The position numbers and the translations under genes are program-made. 64,000 bases of DNA. Source: Mycobacterium kubicae. GTDB taxonomy: Bacteria > Actinomycetota > Actinomycetes > Mycobacteriales > Mycobacteriaceae. The DNA lies in the NCBI RefSeq assembly GCF_015689175.1, contig NZ_CP065047.1:4650001-4714000 (forward strand). Reading direction: 5' to 3'. A model generated the notes under the pieces. It searched no databases and had not been told where the DNA came from. It saw nothing but the letters and a program-made list of their open reading frames with translations. Positions 51,710 through 59,284 of the stretch are shown in pieces (the first letter of the stretch is position 1; each line of letters opens with the position of its first letter).

Positions 51710-52174
51710 TTAGTCCTTTCGTGAGGTGCGGGGTCGGGGCGGCGGGCTGATGCGGTAGCCGACGGACTCGCCCCGCAGGTAGCCGTCCATTCGGGCGCTT
51801 GCGGCGGCGAGGCGTTCGTCGTTGACCCGCGCGCCGAACAAAAAGTCGACCGCTTGGGCGCCGGCACCGACTTCGCCGTTGGCGCGCATTTCTGCGTGGC
51901 GGGCGTCGATAGCGTGGCGGCGCGCGCGGGCGGCGGCGACCGGCGCGCCGAGCCGGGTGGCGAGGTCGCGGCGGCGTTGCTGGTCGGCTTCGATTGCGGC
52001 AGCTCGCTGCTCGATCAGTTTCCGGCACACGGAGGCGTGCACGACGCGCAGTCCGGTCTCGGGGGCGATCGTCACATGATCGGCGCAGCGGGCGGCTAAC
52101 ACGGTTACGGGCTGGTCGAGCTCGGCCGCAAGGGTGACCAACGGAACGTTTTGAGCCGCAGTCTCTTTCATCAT
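51710..52174 (-). CDS. Helical hypothetical protein of the element
   Basis: 154 residues from ATG 52174 (MMKETAAQNVPLVTLAAELD) with GGAAGGACTAAACAC just upstream. The N-terminal third (LVTLAAELDQPVTVLAARCADHV, VHASVCRKLIEQRAAAIEA) resembles a DNA-binding helix set of phage proteins with a putative HTH (VTVLAARCADHVTIAPETGLRVVH); the rest is Ala/Arg-rich helix. It lies 4 bp upstream of the zinc-ribbon gene. Function not recognised. Confidence 0.68.
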   Translation of the reverse strand: MMKETAAQNVPLVTLAAELDQPVTVLAARCADHVTIAPETGLRVVHASVCRKLIEQRAAAIEADQQRRRDLATRLGAPVAAARARRHAIDARHAEMRANGEVGAGAQAVDFLFGARVNDERLAAASARMDGYLRGESVGYRISPPPRPRTSRKD

Positions 52175-52203
52175 GTGTTTAGTCCTTCCTCTGGTGCGGT
52201 TTC

Positions 52204-52794
52204 TTAGGGCTGTGGCGGCCGTGCAGCCGCGAACAGGGTCGAGGTGGGGTGCAGGGCCCGCGCGCGTGCCGCGGTAACGTGCTGGCCGCCGTGATCGCGT
52301 GCGGCGTGATAGCGGCCGCAGCCCGGGAACAGGGCGCGGTGCCGGTCGGCGTCGGTGGCGCATAACTGGCAGACGACGAGAGCGCCGGGCACGTCGGGCG
52401 GCCCGAATACGACGACGGTGGCGCGGCGGCCGAACCGTCTCTGGCACGCGGCGCAGCTTAGGTGCCCGCCGGCGGAGCGGGTGGTCGGCTGAGTGATTGT
52501 CGGCGGCGGCTCAGGGATGCTGGCGGGTTCGGGCGCCGCGTGGTCGACGAGATGATCGACCGGCGGCGTGAGGTCGACCAGCTCGGCGTCCGGCTCAGGC
52601 ACTGTGTCAGCGGTCGGCGCGGGGTCGAAGCGAGGCGGGGCCTTGCCGGCAGCGCACAGCGCGCAGGTGTCGCCGTCGGTCACCAGTCCTCTACGGCAGC
52701 GGCAGAGTCGGGCCAATTCACCGATCGGGCGGGCGCGTTTCTTGGCGCGCCGCCGGGCGGTCGGGCCGGGCCGGGGGCCGGCGGGTGATTTCAC
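52204..52794 (-). CDS. Zinc-finger hypothetical protein of the element
   Basis: 196 residues from GTG 52794, overlapping the upstream stop by GTGA. A Lys/Arg-rich N terminus is followed by two Cys clusters: LCRCRRGLVTDGDTCALCAAG (about 30-50) and HLSCAACQRRFGRRATVVVFGPPDVPGALVVCQLCATDADRHRALF (about 110-155), separated by a Pro/acidic linker. Probably nucleic-acid binding. No known family. Confidence 0.68.
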   Translation of the reverse strand: MKSPAGPRPGPTARRRAKKRARPIGELARLCRCRRGLVTDGDTCALCAAGKAPPRFDPAPTADTVPEPDAELVDLTPPVDHLVDHAAPEPASIPEPPPTITQPTTRSAGGHLSCAACQRRFGRRATVVVFGPPDVPGALVVCQLCATDADRHRALFPGCGRYHAARDHGGQHVTAARARALHPTSTLFAAARPPQP

Positions 52795-53177
52795 GGGGTC
52801 GTCTCCTGTCTATCGGTGTCGTCGGGGGCGCGGCGGTGCCAGCCGCACGCTTGTCCGGGCTGGCCGACAGGCATACGGCAGCGGCCGCCGCGCAGCGTGC
52901 GCCGGCCGCACCGGAGTGGGGCGAGCTCGACGCGGGTTTGCCAGAGCGCCGGCAGCGGGCCGGGCTGCTCGTGCGGGGCGTCGGCGCAGCCGGCGTCGAA
53001 CACCGCAGCCGGGTCGCCGATACCGTCCTTCTCGGCGAGCAGCAGCAGGACCGTCCCGTCGGGGCGCACGGCGGTCACCGCGGCGTAGTCGGAAGCACCG
53101 GCGTCGCACAAACACACCGAACGGTCGTCATCGACCAGCGCCGTCGTCACGCGCGGGCTCACGGCGACCACCTCCAA
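52791..53177 (-). CDS. Small Cys/His-motif protein of the element
   Basis: 128 residues. A beta-rich first half (VVAVSPRVTTALVDDDRSVCLCD, DGTVLLLLAEKDGIG) is followed by a Cys/His motif, LRCGRRTLRGGRCRMPV...CGWHR, at about 88-115. That C-R-x(n)-C-x(n)-C-x2-H arrangement is common in actinophage and integrative-element proteins. The start is uncertain (GTG 53177 used). It overlaps the next gene by GTGA. Confidence 0.66.
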   Translation of the reverse strand: MEVVAVSPRVTTALVDDDRSVCLCDAGASDYAAVTAVRPDGTVLLLLAEKDGIGDPAAVFDAGCADAPHEQPGPLPALWQTRVELAPLRCGRRTLRGGRCRMPVGQPGQACGWHRRAPDDTDRQETTP

Positions 53178-53283
53178 TTCTCATTTCTCATTCGCACTCC
53201 CTCTCGCCTCCGGGGAGAGGGAGGGAGTGAGAATTTTGAGCGCGAGTGATGAATCGGCGTGCGAATCGGGTGAGAAATTCTCA
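53170..53283. other. TGAGAA-rich palindromic intergenic region
   Basis: Between the ATPase stop (53281) and the next gene start (53177) lie a perfect 9-bp hairpin, CTCCCTCTC/GAGAGGGAG (53197-53205, 53215-53223), an odd palindrome TGAGAAATTCTCA (53271-53283) and several more TGAGAA copies in both orientations, some continuing into the ATPase gene to about 53560. Such clusters next to a replication ATPase can be an origin or repressor sites. Neither is shown. Confidence 0.45.
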
Positions 53284-54459
53284 TGCTGTATCGGTCTCGC
53301 TGCTGTCGAGGGTCGGCCCGAGGTAGCGGTATCGAGGTCGCTTATCCGTGCCGATGTTGACAAGCGCACTCCTGTTTATCAGTGTGTTTGCGGCTCGGTA
53401 GGCGGTCGCTTGGTTCATCCCGGACTCGACTGCGAGCTTGACGAGCTGGGACCGCGTGAGCCCTTCGATGCCGCACGATTTCTCAGCGAGATTCGCAAGC
53501 GTTTCGCACGAACCAGTGAGAGTTTCCGTGAACTTCTCATCGGCGAGTGAGAAAACGACCAGCGACTTTCGGAATTGCTCGTCAACGCCGGGCATGAGCG
53601 CTTCGGAGACGGTGTGCGGGACGAGCCGGTACTGAAATGTTTTGCCACTCGGCGCGTCCTTATGCTTCTCGACCTTGATTTCGACCCGAAATGCGTCAGG
53701 GGCGGTGAGGCGGAGGTCAGACCAGACCGCGCCGTCCCAAGCCGTCGATCCGCGCGGGGTCGAACCGTTGCGGCCGGTGTGGTGAATCCCCCAGACGGTG
53801 CAGCCGGCGGCGGCGCGTATCCGCTCGGCCGCCGCCACGGCGACGCCTTGCTCGGTGGCGCTGTTTTCTTCGAGCGCGAGGGTGCAGCGGGCGCGGGTGT
53901 CGATCACCAGCAGACCCGCGCCGACCTCGCGAGCCATCGCGACCGCATCGTCGACTTCGACGACCGCGCCGAGTTGGATCGGCATCGGCAAGATCAGCAG
54001 CCAGCCATCGACGCGGCCGGGGTCGACGCCGTGGTGTTCACACCACGCCAGGATGCGGGCACGCAACCCGGTGGCACCTTCGGCGGCGACGTAGACCACC
54101 CTCGTGCGGTCGCGGATCCGGTGACCTTCCCAACTGTTCTGCCCGGATGCCAGCGCGCAAGCGATATCGACGGCGACGAAACTCTTGTAGGTGCCGGGGC
54201 CGCCGGAGAGTTGGGCGAGGGTGTTCTGATAGAGCAGCCCGTCGACCAGGGGCCGCACCGGCGGCAGCACCGCGAGGTCGGCGACCGAGAGCAACTGAGA
54301 GCGGAACGTCGGACGGCTTGGCGTGTCCCGGCCGGCGTCGAGGCAGACGGCGGACACGTTGTTCTGGTCGGGCATGGACCGGCCGTCTTCGTCGACCCAG
54401 ACAGGCTCGGGATAGTCGCGGCCGTACGGGATATCGGGAATCAGGCGGCCCTCCCGCAT
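53281..54459 (-). CDS. RepA/RecA-like AAA ATPase with C-terminal winged helix (element replication)
   Basis: 392 residues. The RecA-fold core has Walker A GGPGTYKS at about residue 85, a Walker B-like GLLVIDTRAR at about 170, and GCTVWGIHHTGRNGSTPRGSTAWDGAVWSDLRL, which closely follows the RepA-type (AAA_25) hexameric helicase family of plasmids and phages. The last 90 residues (GLTRSQLVKLAVESGMNQATAYRAANTLINR) form a winged-helix. It probably loads or acts as helicase for element replication. Its start overlaps the upstream small gene by 19 bp. Confidence 0.85.
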   Translation of the reverse strand: MREGRLIPDIPYGRDYPEPVWVDEDGRSMPDQNNVSAVCLDAGRDTPSRPTFRSQLLSVADLAVLPPVRPLVDGLLYQNTLAQLSGGPGTYKSFVAVDIACALASGQNSWEGHRIRDRTRVVYVAAEGATGLRARILAWCEHHGVDPGRVDGWLLILPMPIQLGAVVEVDDAVAMAREVGAGLLVIDTRARCTLALEENSATEQGVAVAAAERIRAAAGCTVWGIHHTGRNGSTPRGSTAWDGAVWSDLRLTAPDAFRVEIKVEKHKDAPSGKTFQYRLVPHTVSEALMPGVDEQFRKSLVVFSLADEKFTETLTGSCETLANLAEKSCGIEGLTRSQLVKLAVESGMNQATAYRAANTLINRSALVNIGTDKRPRYRYLGPTLDSSETDTA

Positions 54460-54707
54460 AGCGCCGCGGCAACGTCAGCAGGGACCAGCGGAAGCAAGCC
54501 GTGCTCGGTCAGGTGTCCGATCGCGTGGCGCCACCCTTCAAGCTGGTGAGGGGTCAGTGGCGGCCGTGAGGCGAGGACACAGCGCATCGGGTCTCGGTGG
54601 TTGTGATGCCCGCAGGGCAGCGGCTCGCACCGGGCGGCGGCGACACGTCGAGCCTGCCAGCCCCGCGCCGCGGGCGTGTATCCCTGTGGTCGGTTAGCCT
54701 CCGCCAT
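54441..54707 (-). CDS. 88-residue hypothetical protein upstream of the ATPase
   Basis: MAEANRPQGYTPAARGWQAR, then CEPLPCGHHNHRDPMRCVL (a Cys/His cluster) and LTPHQLEGWRHAIGHLTEHGLLPLVPADVAAALCGRA, the last part resembling a helical segment that prefigures a replication or HTH module. It starts ATG 54707 and overlaps the ATPase start. Family not recognised; probably in the replication operon. Confidence 0.7.
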   Translation of the reverse strand: MAEANRPQGYTPAARGWQARRVAAARCEPLPCGHHNHRDPMRCVLASRPPLTPHQLEGWRHAIGHLTEHGLLPLVPADVAAALCGRAA

Positions 54708-54825
54708 ATCCGCTGTCCTTTGTTTCGCGGCATCGGCTGGTGGATTCGATAGTGGTGGTGGCGTCCCGGGCGGTCAGTTCGGGACGCTCCGCTTTTCTCG
54801 TTGATGGCATGTATGGCAACGGTTT

Positions 54826-55032
54826 TCAGGCAGCGCCGCCGACGGGCCGCATCAGGGCGTCGAGGTCGTCGGCGCGAACCTTTAACAGCCGCGGCCCGAC
54901 CCGAACGGCGTTGAGCCGGCCGGCGGAAATGTAGCGACGAACGCTGCGGTAAGAGACGCCAAGACGGTCGGCGGCTTCCTGAATGCCGATCAGCTCGGGG
55001 CGTGCAGCGGAGGGTTCGGTCTTTCTGGGCAC
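54826..55032 (-). CDS. Excisionase-like helix-turn-helix protein
   Basis: 68 residues from GTG 55032. IGIQEAADRLGVSYRSVRRYISAGRLNAVRVGPRLLKVRADDLDALM is a MerR/Xis-type winged HTH of the excisionase family (HTH_17). It probably directs excision and may repress int. Its SD (GGAAGG on the minus strand) lies in a perfect hairpin, GGAACC-TTCC-GGTTCC (55036-55051), just before the start. The gap 55033-55140 holds no gene. Confidence 0.85.
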   Translation of the reverse strand: MPRKTEPSAARPELIGIQEAADRLGVSYRSVRRYISAGRLNAVRVGPRLLKVRADDLDALMRPVGGAA

Positions 55033-55140
55033 GGTGGAACCTTCCGGTTCCTGAGCGGCCCTGCGGTTACCTCAGATTCGTCATTCCATGACGGGCAACA
55101 ACAACCTTGTAATTCTGAACCGTAGATTACGAGTGTCCGG

Positions 55141-55554
55141 TTACGCAATACCGCGGCCGGTTCCGCCCCCGGTGTCGGGTCGCAGAATGCGGACCGGGCG
55201 GCCCGGTGACGCGCCCGCGAGGTCAGCGTGCAGATCGCGCACCCACGCAGTTTCGTCGACGTGAGTGCACACCAGCCGTAACCATGCGAACTCTGGCGGG
55301 TAATCGGCGAGCCAGCCGACCCAATCGGAGGTTTCCGCCGGCGCGCCCGGACCCTCCCAACCGGGCATCTCGGCCCACTCGCCCGTCAGGGCCGATCGCT
55401 CGACGTTGCGGGCCAAGCCGTAGCGGCCCGAGACACGGTTGGCGGGCGCGCGGAACTTTGGACCGTCCGGGGTTTGCCATATCTGCAACAGCAGGCAACC
55501 CTTTGCGCGGCAACGGTATTCGAGCAGCACCGCGCCCCGGTGCGGTCTGGTCAT
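55141..55554 (-). CDS. 137-residue protein coupled to the integrase gene
   Basis: Starts ATG 55554, overlapping the integrase stop by ATGA. MTRPHRGAVLLEYRCRAKGCLL opens with a Cys pair that may form a half zinc-ribbon; then GPKFRAPANRVSGRYGLARNV and a Trp-rich part (SDWVGWLADYPPEFAWLRLVCTHVDETAW). Similar small proteins follow integrase genes in actinobacterial elements, but I do not know a function. Confidence 0.7.
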   Translation of the reverse strand: MTRPHRGAVLLEYRCRAKGCLLLQIWQTPDGPKFRAPANRVSGRYGLARNVERSALTGEWAEMPGWEGPGAPAETSDWVGWLADYPPEFAWLRLVCTHVDETAWVRDLHADLAGASPGRPVRILRPDTGGGTGRGIA

Positions 55555-56645
55555 CCTGCGACCGCCAGCTTCGACAGGCGGCGCGCGATTTCGGCGTCGC
55601 GGCCCTCGCCGACGTGCTGATACCGCAACGCCATTTGCGGCGTTGTGTGCCCGAGCCGATGCATCAGCTCGGCAGTCGTCGCACCCGACTGCGCCGCGAG
55701 CACCGCGCCGACGTGCCGCAGGTCGTGCACCCGAAAGCGTGGTTTGCCAATCGCGGCGCGCGCTTTCTCCCAATGCGCCCGGTAGCGGTCAGGCCTCAAG
55801 TGAGTGCCGCCGGCGTCGGCGAAGAGCAGCGCCTCACCGCCGCGGCCGACGTGCTCGCGCAGGTGCGCCGCCAAGATGGGCCGCAGGTGCGGCGGCACGG
55901 TCACGTCGCGCGACCCGGCCGCGGTTTTCGGTTCGCCGACGGTGAATCGGCCGGCGCGGTAGGTGACGGCGCGGCGAATGTGAAGCACGCTGTGGTCGGC
56001 GCTCACGTCACGCCGGCGCAGCTCCGAGGTCTCCCCCCAGCGCAGCCCGCACCACGCGGCGAGCAGCACACTCGCGCACAGTTCGGCCGGCATCGCCGCG
56101 GCCAGGGCGTCGAGCTGGACGGGCGTGAGCACGTCGATCGAGCGGCGCCGCTTGGTCTGCATCGCCGCCCGGATACGGCACGGGTTGGCGTCGAGCAACT
56201 CGTCGGCGACCGCGGTCGCGCAGATTGCGTGCAGCAGGGCGTAGGCGTGAGCGTTGCGGGTCGGGTGCTTGGTGCCGAGCCCGGCGTGCCACTCGCGCAC
56301 TCGCGCCGGCGTGAGAGCGGTCAGTTTCGCGTCGCCGAGCTCGGGCAGGATCAGCCGCTCAAGCATCGACTCGTACAGCGACTGAGTGCGGGTCCGCAGG
56401 GCGCGCTGCTCTATCCACCTGTCGGCGTAGCGGCGTAGCGTCACACCGTCGGAGCGTTCGACGGCGCCCCACGTGCCGAGGTCGATCTTGCGGCGTTCGG
56501 CGGCGAGCCAGCCCTCCGCGTCGTGCTCGCTGGCGTATGTTCGCGGCGCCTTGTGCAACTTGGCATCGGGGCCGACGTAGGCGGCCTGCCAGCGCCCTGA
56601 CGGCAGTTGCCGCAGCCGCCCGAATCCCCGCCGTTTCCGCGCCAT
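55551..56645 (-). CDS. int: Tyrosine site-specific recombinase (integrase)
   Basis: 364 residues from ATG 56645 (MARKRRGFGRLRQLPSGRWQ), with GGGGG close upstream. Residues 8-55 are an arm-binding domain (RYGRLRQLPSGRWQAAYVGPD-like), 75-165 the SAM-like core-binding domain, and 180-364 the catalytic domain: Arg in LLAAWCGLRWGETSEL, His-x-x-Arg in RVHDLRHVGAVLAAQSG, His in RLGHTTPQ and Tyr in MALRYQHVG. It should recombine attP with the tRNA-Arg attB. It sits 152 bp from attR and reads away from it. Confidence 0.95.
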   Translation of the reverse strand: MARKRRGFGRLRQLPSGRWQAAYVGPDAKLHKAPRTYASEHDAEGWLAAERRKIDLGTWGAVERSDGVTLRRYADRWIEQRALRTRTQSLYESMLERLILPELGDAKLTALTPARVREWHAGLGTKHPTRNAHAYALLHAICATAVADELLDANPCRIRAAMQTKRRRSIDVLTPVQLDALAAAMPAELCASVLLAAWCGLRWGETSELRRRDVSADHSVLHIRRAVTYRAGRFTVGEPKTAAGSRDVTVPPHLRPILAAHLREHVGRGGEALLFADAGGTHLRPDRYRAHWEKARAAIGKPRFRVHDLRHVGAVLAAQSGATTAELMHRLGHTTPQMALRYQHVGEGRDAEIARRLSKLAVAG

Positions 56646-56660
56646 ATCCCCCGCCATTCC

Positions 56661-56679
56661 GTGCAAGATTCATGCAACT
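56661..56679 (+). other. Candidate integrase arm-type site, right
   Basis: GTGCAAGATTCATGCAACT, partner of 47390-47408 (17 of 19 identical). It overlaps the region just upstream of int, so integrase binding could also autoregulate. Confidence 0.6.
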
Positions 56680-56796
56680 TGAGTGTCCCAACGTGTCCGA
56701 AAGTGACTATAACTGCCGGAACGGCGGAGCGGGCTTATATGCAGGTCAAGCGGACAAATCAGCAGGTCGGCGATTCGGTCGGCCCGCAGGTTCTGT

Positions 56797-56821
56797 CAGG
56801 TTCGAATCCTGCCGGGGGCAC
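56797..56821 (+). repeat. attR core (25 bp)
   Basis: Second copy of the tRNA-Arg 3' end; the bases on its left do not continue a tRNA, so it is not a gene. Chromosomal DNA resumes to the right. Confidence 0.95.
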
Positions 56822-56899
56822 TTTCCGGTGAGTATGACTTCCGCTTACGGGGTGACGGCGTGGAACTGCGCTCGATGCGCGCGCCCGACCGGGCGTGCG

Positions 56900-58015
56900 C
56901 TAGCTCGTCGCCTTGGCGATCGTCTCCCAGATGTCCATGTCCTCGGCGATGTCGTGGGCTCCGACCTGAACCTGCGGTCCGTAGCGGAAGATCAGACCGG
57001 TCGCACCCGATTCCATCCACGACTGCAGACGCTTGGCGATCCGCCGGTGCGAGCCGATCAGGAATGCCGTGTCGACGTAGTCGTCGGGGACGGCGGCGAG
57101 CGCCTCGTTGCGGCGGCCCGCGGCCACGAGCTCGGCGAGCCGGTCGCAAAGGCCGGTGAACCCGAGCGCCTCGGTTTGCAGCCGCATGTACTCCGACCAC
57201 TCCACGACGTAGGCGCGGAAGAGGTCGATACCGGCCGCGACGTCATCGCAGACGAGGAGGTCGACGATCGCCCAGACATCGAATTCGGCACGCCTCTTGC
57301 CGTCCGTGCGGCGCGCAAAACCGGCGTCGAGTTGCCGCTGAAAGGTCGGCATCATTCCCGGTGCGAAACCCCATGGGAACCATCCGTCGGCGATTTCCGC
57401 GGTCAACTCGAGCATTTGCGGGCCGACGGCGGCCAGGTGCACCTCCGGCTCGAAGCCGGACTCGACAGGCATGGCCCACGGCAAGACACCCAGCGCGCCG
57501 GAGCCGCTGTAGGGAAGGCTGGTCTCCGAACTCTGGCACCGTACGGGATTGGCGAGGCGTGCGCGTGACTGCTCCCAGTACAGTTCGGTGCTCTCTATCG
57601 CGTTGCCGCTCGTGTCCCGCGCACCCTGGCTCGCGAAAGCCTGACGCAGGACGCCGACATAATCGCGCATTCGGCGCACGGGTTTTCCCCAGGGCCGGCC
57701 ATGCCAGCCCTCTGCGATGCTGGGAAACCCTGCGCCGACACCGGCGATCACCCGGCCGCCACCTGCCATCGCGTCGATGGTCGCCAGACCCTGTGCCAGC
57801 ACGGTTGCCGGACGCGCGGTCACCGTCGCGACGTGCGTGCCGAGCCGAATCTTCGAAGTGTGGGCCGCGATATAGGCCAGCGGCGTCAGCGCGTCCGAAC
57901 CCGCGCCCTCAGCGGTGAAGACCGCGTCGAACCCCAGTTGCTCGCAGCGAGTGATGCGCTCCAGCGGGACGGTGAATTGCCGACTCTGCCAGGGCACCTC
58001 GCACGCGATCTTCAT
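56900..58015 (-). CDS. LLM-class flavin-dependent oxidoreductase
   Basis: 371 residues from ATG 58015 (MKIACEVPWQSRQFTVPLER). TIM-barrel luciferase family: ITRCEQLGFDAVFTAEGAGSDALTPLAYIAAHTSKIRLGT, MAGGGRVIAGVGAGFPSIAEGWHGRPWGKPVRRMRDYVG and VHLAAVGPQMLELTAEIADGWFPWGFAPG are typical. Residues 150-195 look unusual and longer than in relatives. Cofactor could be FMN or F420. It is divergent from the Rieske oxygenase across a 289-bp gap and might share control with it. Confidence 0.82.
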   Translation of the reverse strand: MKIACEVPWQSRQFTVPLERITRCEQLGFDAVFTAEGAGSDALTPLAYIAAHTSKIRLGTHVATVTARPATVLAQGLATIDAMAGGGRVIAGVGAGFPSIAEGWHGRPWGKPVRRMRDYVGVLRQAFASQGARDTSGNAIESTELYWEQSRARLANPVRCQSSETSLPYSGSGALGVLPWAMPVESGFEPEVHLAAVGPQMLELTAEIADGWFPWGFAPGMMPTFQRQLDAGFARRTDGKRRAEFDVWAIVDLLVCDDVAAGIDLFRAYVVEWSEYMRLQTEALGFTGLCDRLAELVAAGRRNEALAAVPDDYVDTAFLIGSHRRIAKRLQSWMESGATGLIFRYGPQVQVGAHDIAEDMDIWETIAKATS

Positions 58016-58262
58016 CAGAGCTGCGTCACATTCCCTGCTACGCAGGCCGAATGCGCCGCCGGACCGGGCAATGCCGATCGCGGTGGACCGACAAGTGACT
58101 TAGCCTCATATCTCCCAACCTGCCGTGCTCAGATGTTGTTATCCAGGCCGTGTTACTCCTAGCCTCGAATCGCGGCGCGCCAGGGCGCTTGAGGCCAGGC
58201 GCAAGTCGGGCGGCCGCCTCTATCGGAAGAGTTGCGTGGCACCGGCCCAGAATTGCCACTGT

Positions 58263-58268
58263 TATAGT
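58263..58268 (+). promoter_or_regulatory. Possible -10 box of the Rieske oxygenase gene
   Basis: TATAGT matches the mycobacterial -10 TANNNT; no good -35 at 17 bp. An RBS (GGAAGG, 58292-58297) follows 8 nt before the ATG. GTTAAC (58276-58281) lies between. The rest of the gap 58016-58304 shows nothing gene-like. Confidence 0.4.
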
Positions 58269-58304
58269 AAAGACAGTTAACTTAGGCACATTGGAAGGCC
58301 GTCA

Positions 58305-59276
58305 ATGCCGGTCACTGCACGTCGGTTCCCGTTCGCCGACTACCCGAAAGGGTGGTTTCAGGTCGCCTACAGCCGGGACGTCGAAGCCGGTGACGTCGTC
58401 GGGCTGTATTACTTCGGCCGGCGCCTGGTGTGTTACCGCGGCTCCTCGGGCACCGCGTACGTCCTGGATGCGTATTGCCCCCACCTGGGCGCCGACATCG
58501 GCGTCGGTGGATCGGTGCGCGAGGACTGTGTGGTGTGCCCGTTCCACGGCTGGAAGTTCGACGGGCACGGCGCCAACGTCGAAATCCCTTATACCAAGCG
58601 CCCTAATCCCACCGCGAAGTTGAGGGCATGGCCCACGGTCGAGCGCGCCGGGATCATCTTCGTCTGGCACTCCCCCAGCGGTTCCGCACCGGAGTGGGAG
58701 CTGCCCAAGATTCCCGAAAGCGACGACGCCGCTTTCACGTTCTACGCGCCCGAAGACGCCAAGTGGACTTTCCGGTCCCATCCACAGGAAGTGTTCGAAA
58801 ACACCGTCGACATCGCACACTTCGCGACGGTGCACGGGGTGTCGGCCTTCGGCGCGCTCGACGTATCGGAGGACGGGCATCTGTTTCGCGCGGTCGCCGA
58901 GGTCAACTTCGAGACCCCGCGCGGCCCGGTGTCCGGCGCGGTCGACTCCGAACTGTTCGGCATGGGGGTCGACGTGGTACGGCATCGCGGACTGGGCCGG
59001 TCCTGCACCATCCTGACCGTCACGCCGATCGACGGCGAGTACGTCGAGGCCCGCTACACCTTCTTCGTCGCCATCGATCCCGACACCGGCGAAATGACCA
59101 GAATGGGAAAGGGTTTCGCCCGCGACTTCTGCAAGCAGATCGAGCAGGACATCCCGATCTGGGAGAACAAGGTCTACCGCGATCGCCCCAAGTTGGCGCA
59201 GGGCGAGGGCGCGATCATGGAGTTTCGCACCTGGGCGCAACAGTCGTACGACGCCGAAGTGCCGGCCCCGAATTGA
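58305..59276 (+). CDS. Rieske non-haem iron oxygenase (KshA-type alpha subunit)
   Basis: 323 residues from ATG 58305. The Rieske [2Fe-2S] cluster motif is CPHLGADIGVGG...CPFHGWKF (CxH...CxxH), at about residues 66-90. The mononuclear iron ligands are in ENTVDIAHFATVHG (about 165-178, DxxHxxxxH). Short for the family, as in the 3-ketosteroid-9-alpha-hydroxylase (KshA) group, which acts on steroids or related hydrophobic molecules. It needs a reductase that is not in the window. The stop overlaps the TTG of the next gene. Confidence 0.88.
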   Translation: MPVTARRFPFADYPKGWFQVAYSRDVEAGDVVGLYYFGRRLVCYRGSSGTAYVLDAYCPHLGADIGVGGSVREDCVVCPFHGWKFDGHGANVEIPYTKRPNPTAKLRAWPTVERAGIIFVWHSPSGSAPEWELPKIPESDDAAFTFYAPEDAKWTFRSHPQEVFENTVDIAHFATVHGVSAFGALDVSEDGHLFRAVAEVNFETPRGPVSGAVDSELFGMGVDVVRHRGLGRSCTILTVTPIDGEYVEARYTFFVAIDPDTGEMTRMGKGFARDFCKQIEQDIPIWENKVYRDRPKLAQGEGAIMEFRTWAQQSYDAEVPAPN

Positions 59277-59284
59277 CCGCACAC

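Larger units (their letters stand above)
47339..56821. mobile_element. Integrated element of about 9.5 kb in tRNA-Arg, with integrase and defence-type cargo
   Basis: The element is bounded by a 25-bp perfect direct repeat: 47339-47363 (3' end of the intact tRNA) and 56797-56821. The integrase gene is next to the right repeat and transcribed leftwards. From right to left it holds int, a small gene, xis-like, a small gene, a RepA/RecA-like ATPase, four small genes, an SRA nuclease, a three-gene coupled cluster and a Fic gene next to the tRNA. No capsid, terminase, portal, tail, relaxase or FtsK/TraB-type gene is present. Best described as a satellite-like or small integrative element; autonomy is unknown. 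Confidence 0.92.

Noticed and set aside
53575..54549. 324-codon forward frame antisense to the RepA-like ATPase
   Set aside because: Shadow of the ATPase; no motifs.
56797..56821. Second tRNA-Arg gene
   Set aside because: Only the 3' 25 bp are present; the flanking bases do not form the other arms.
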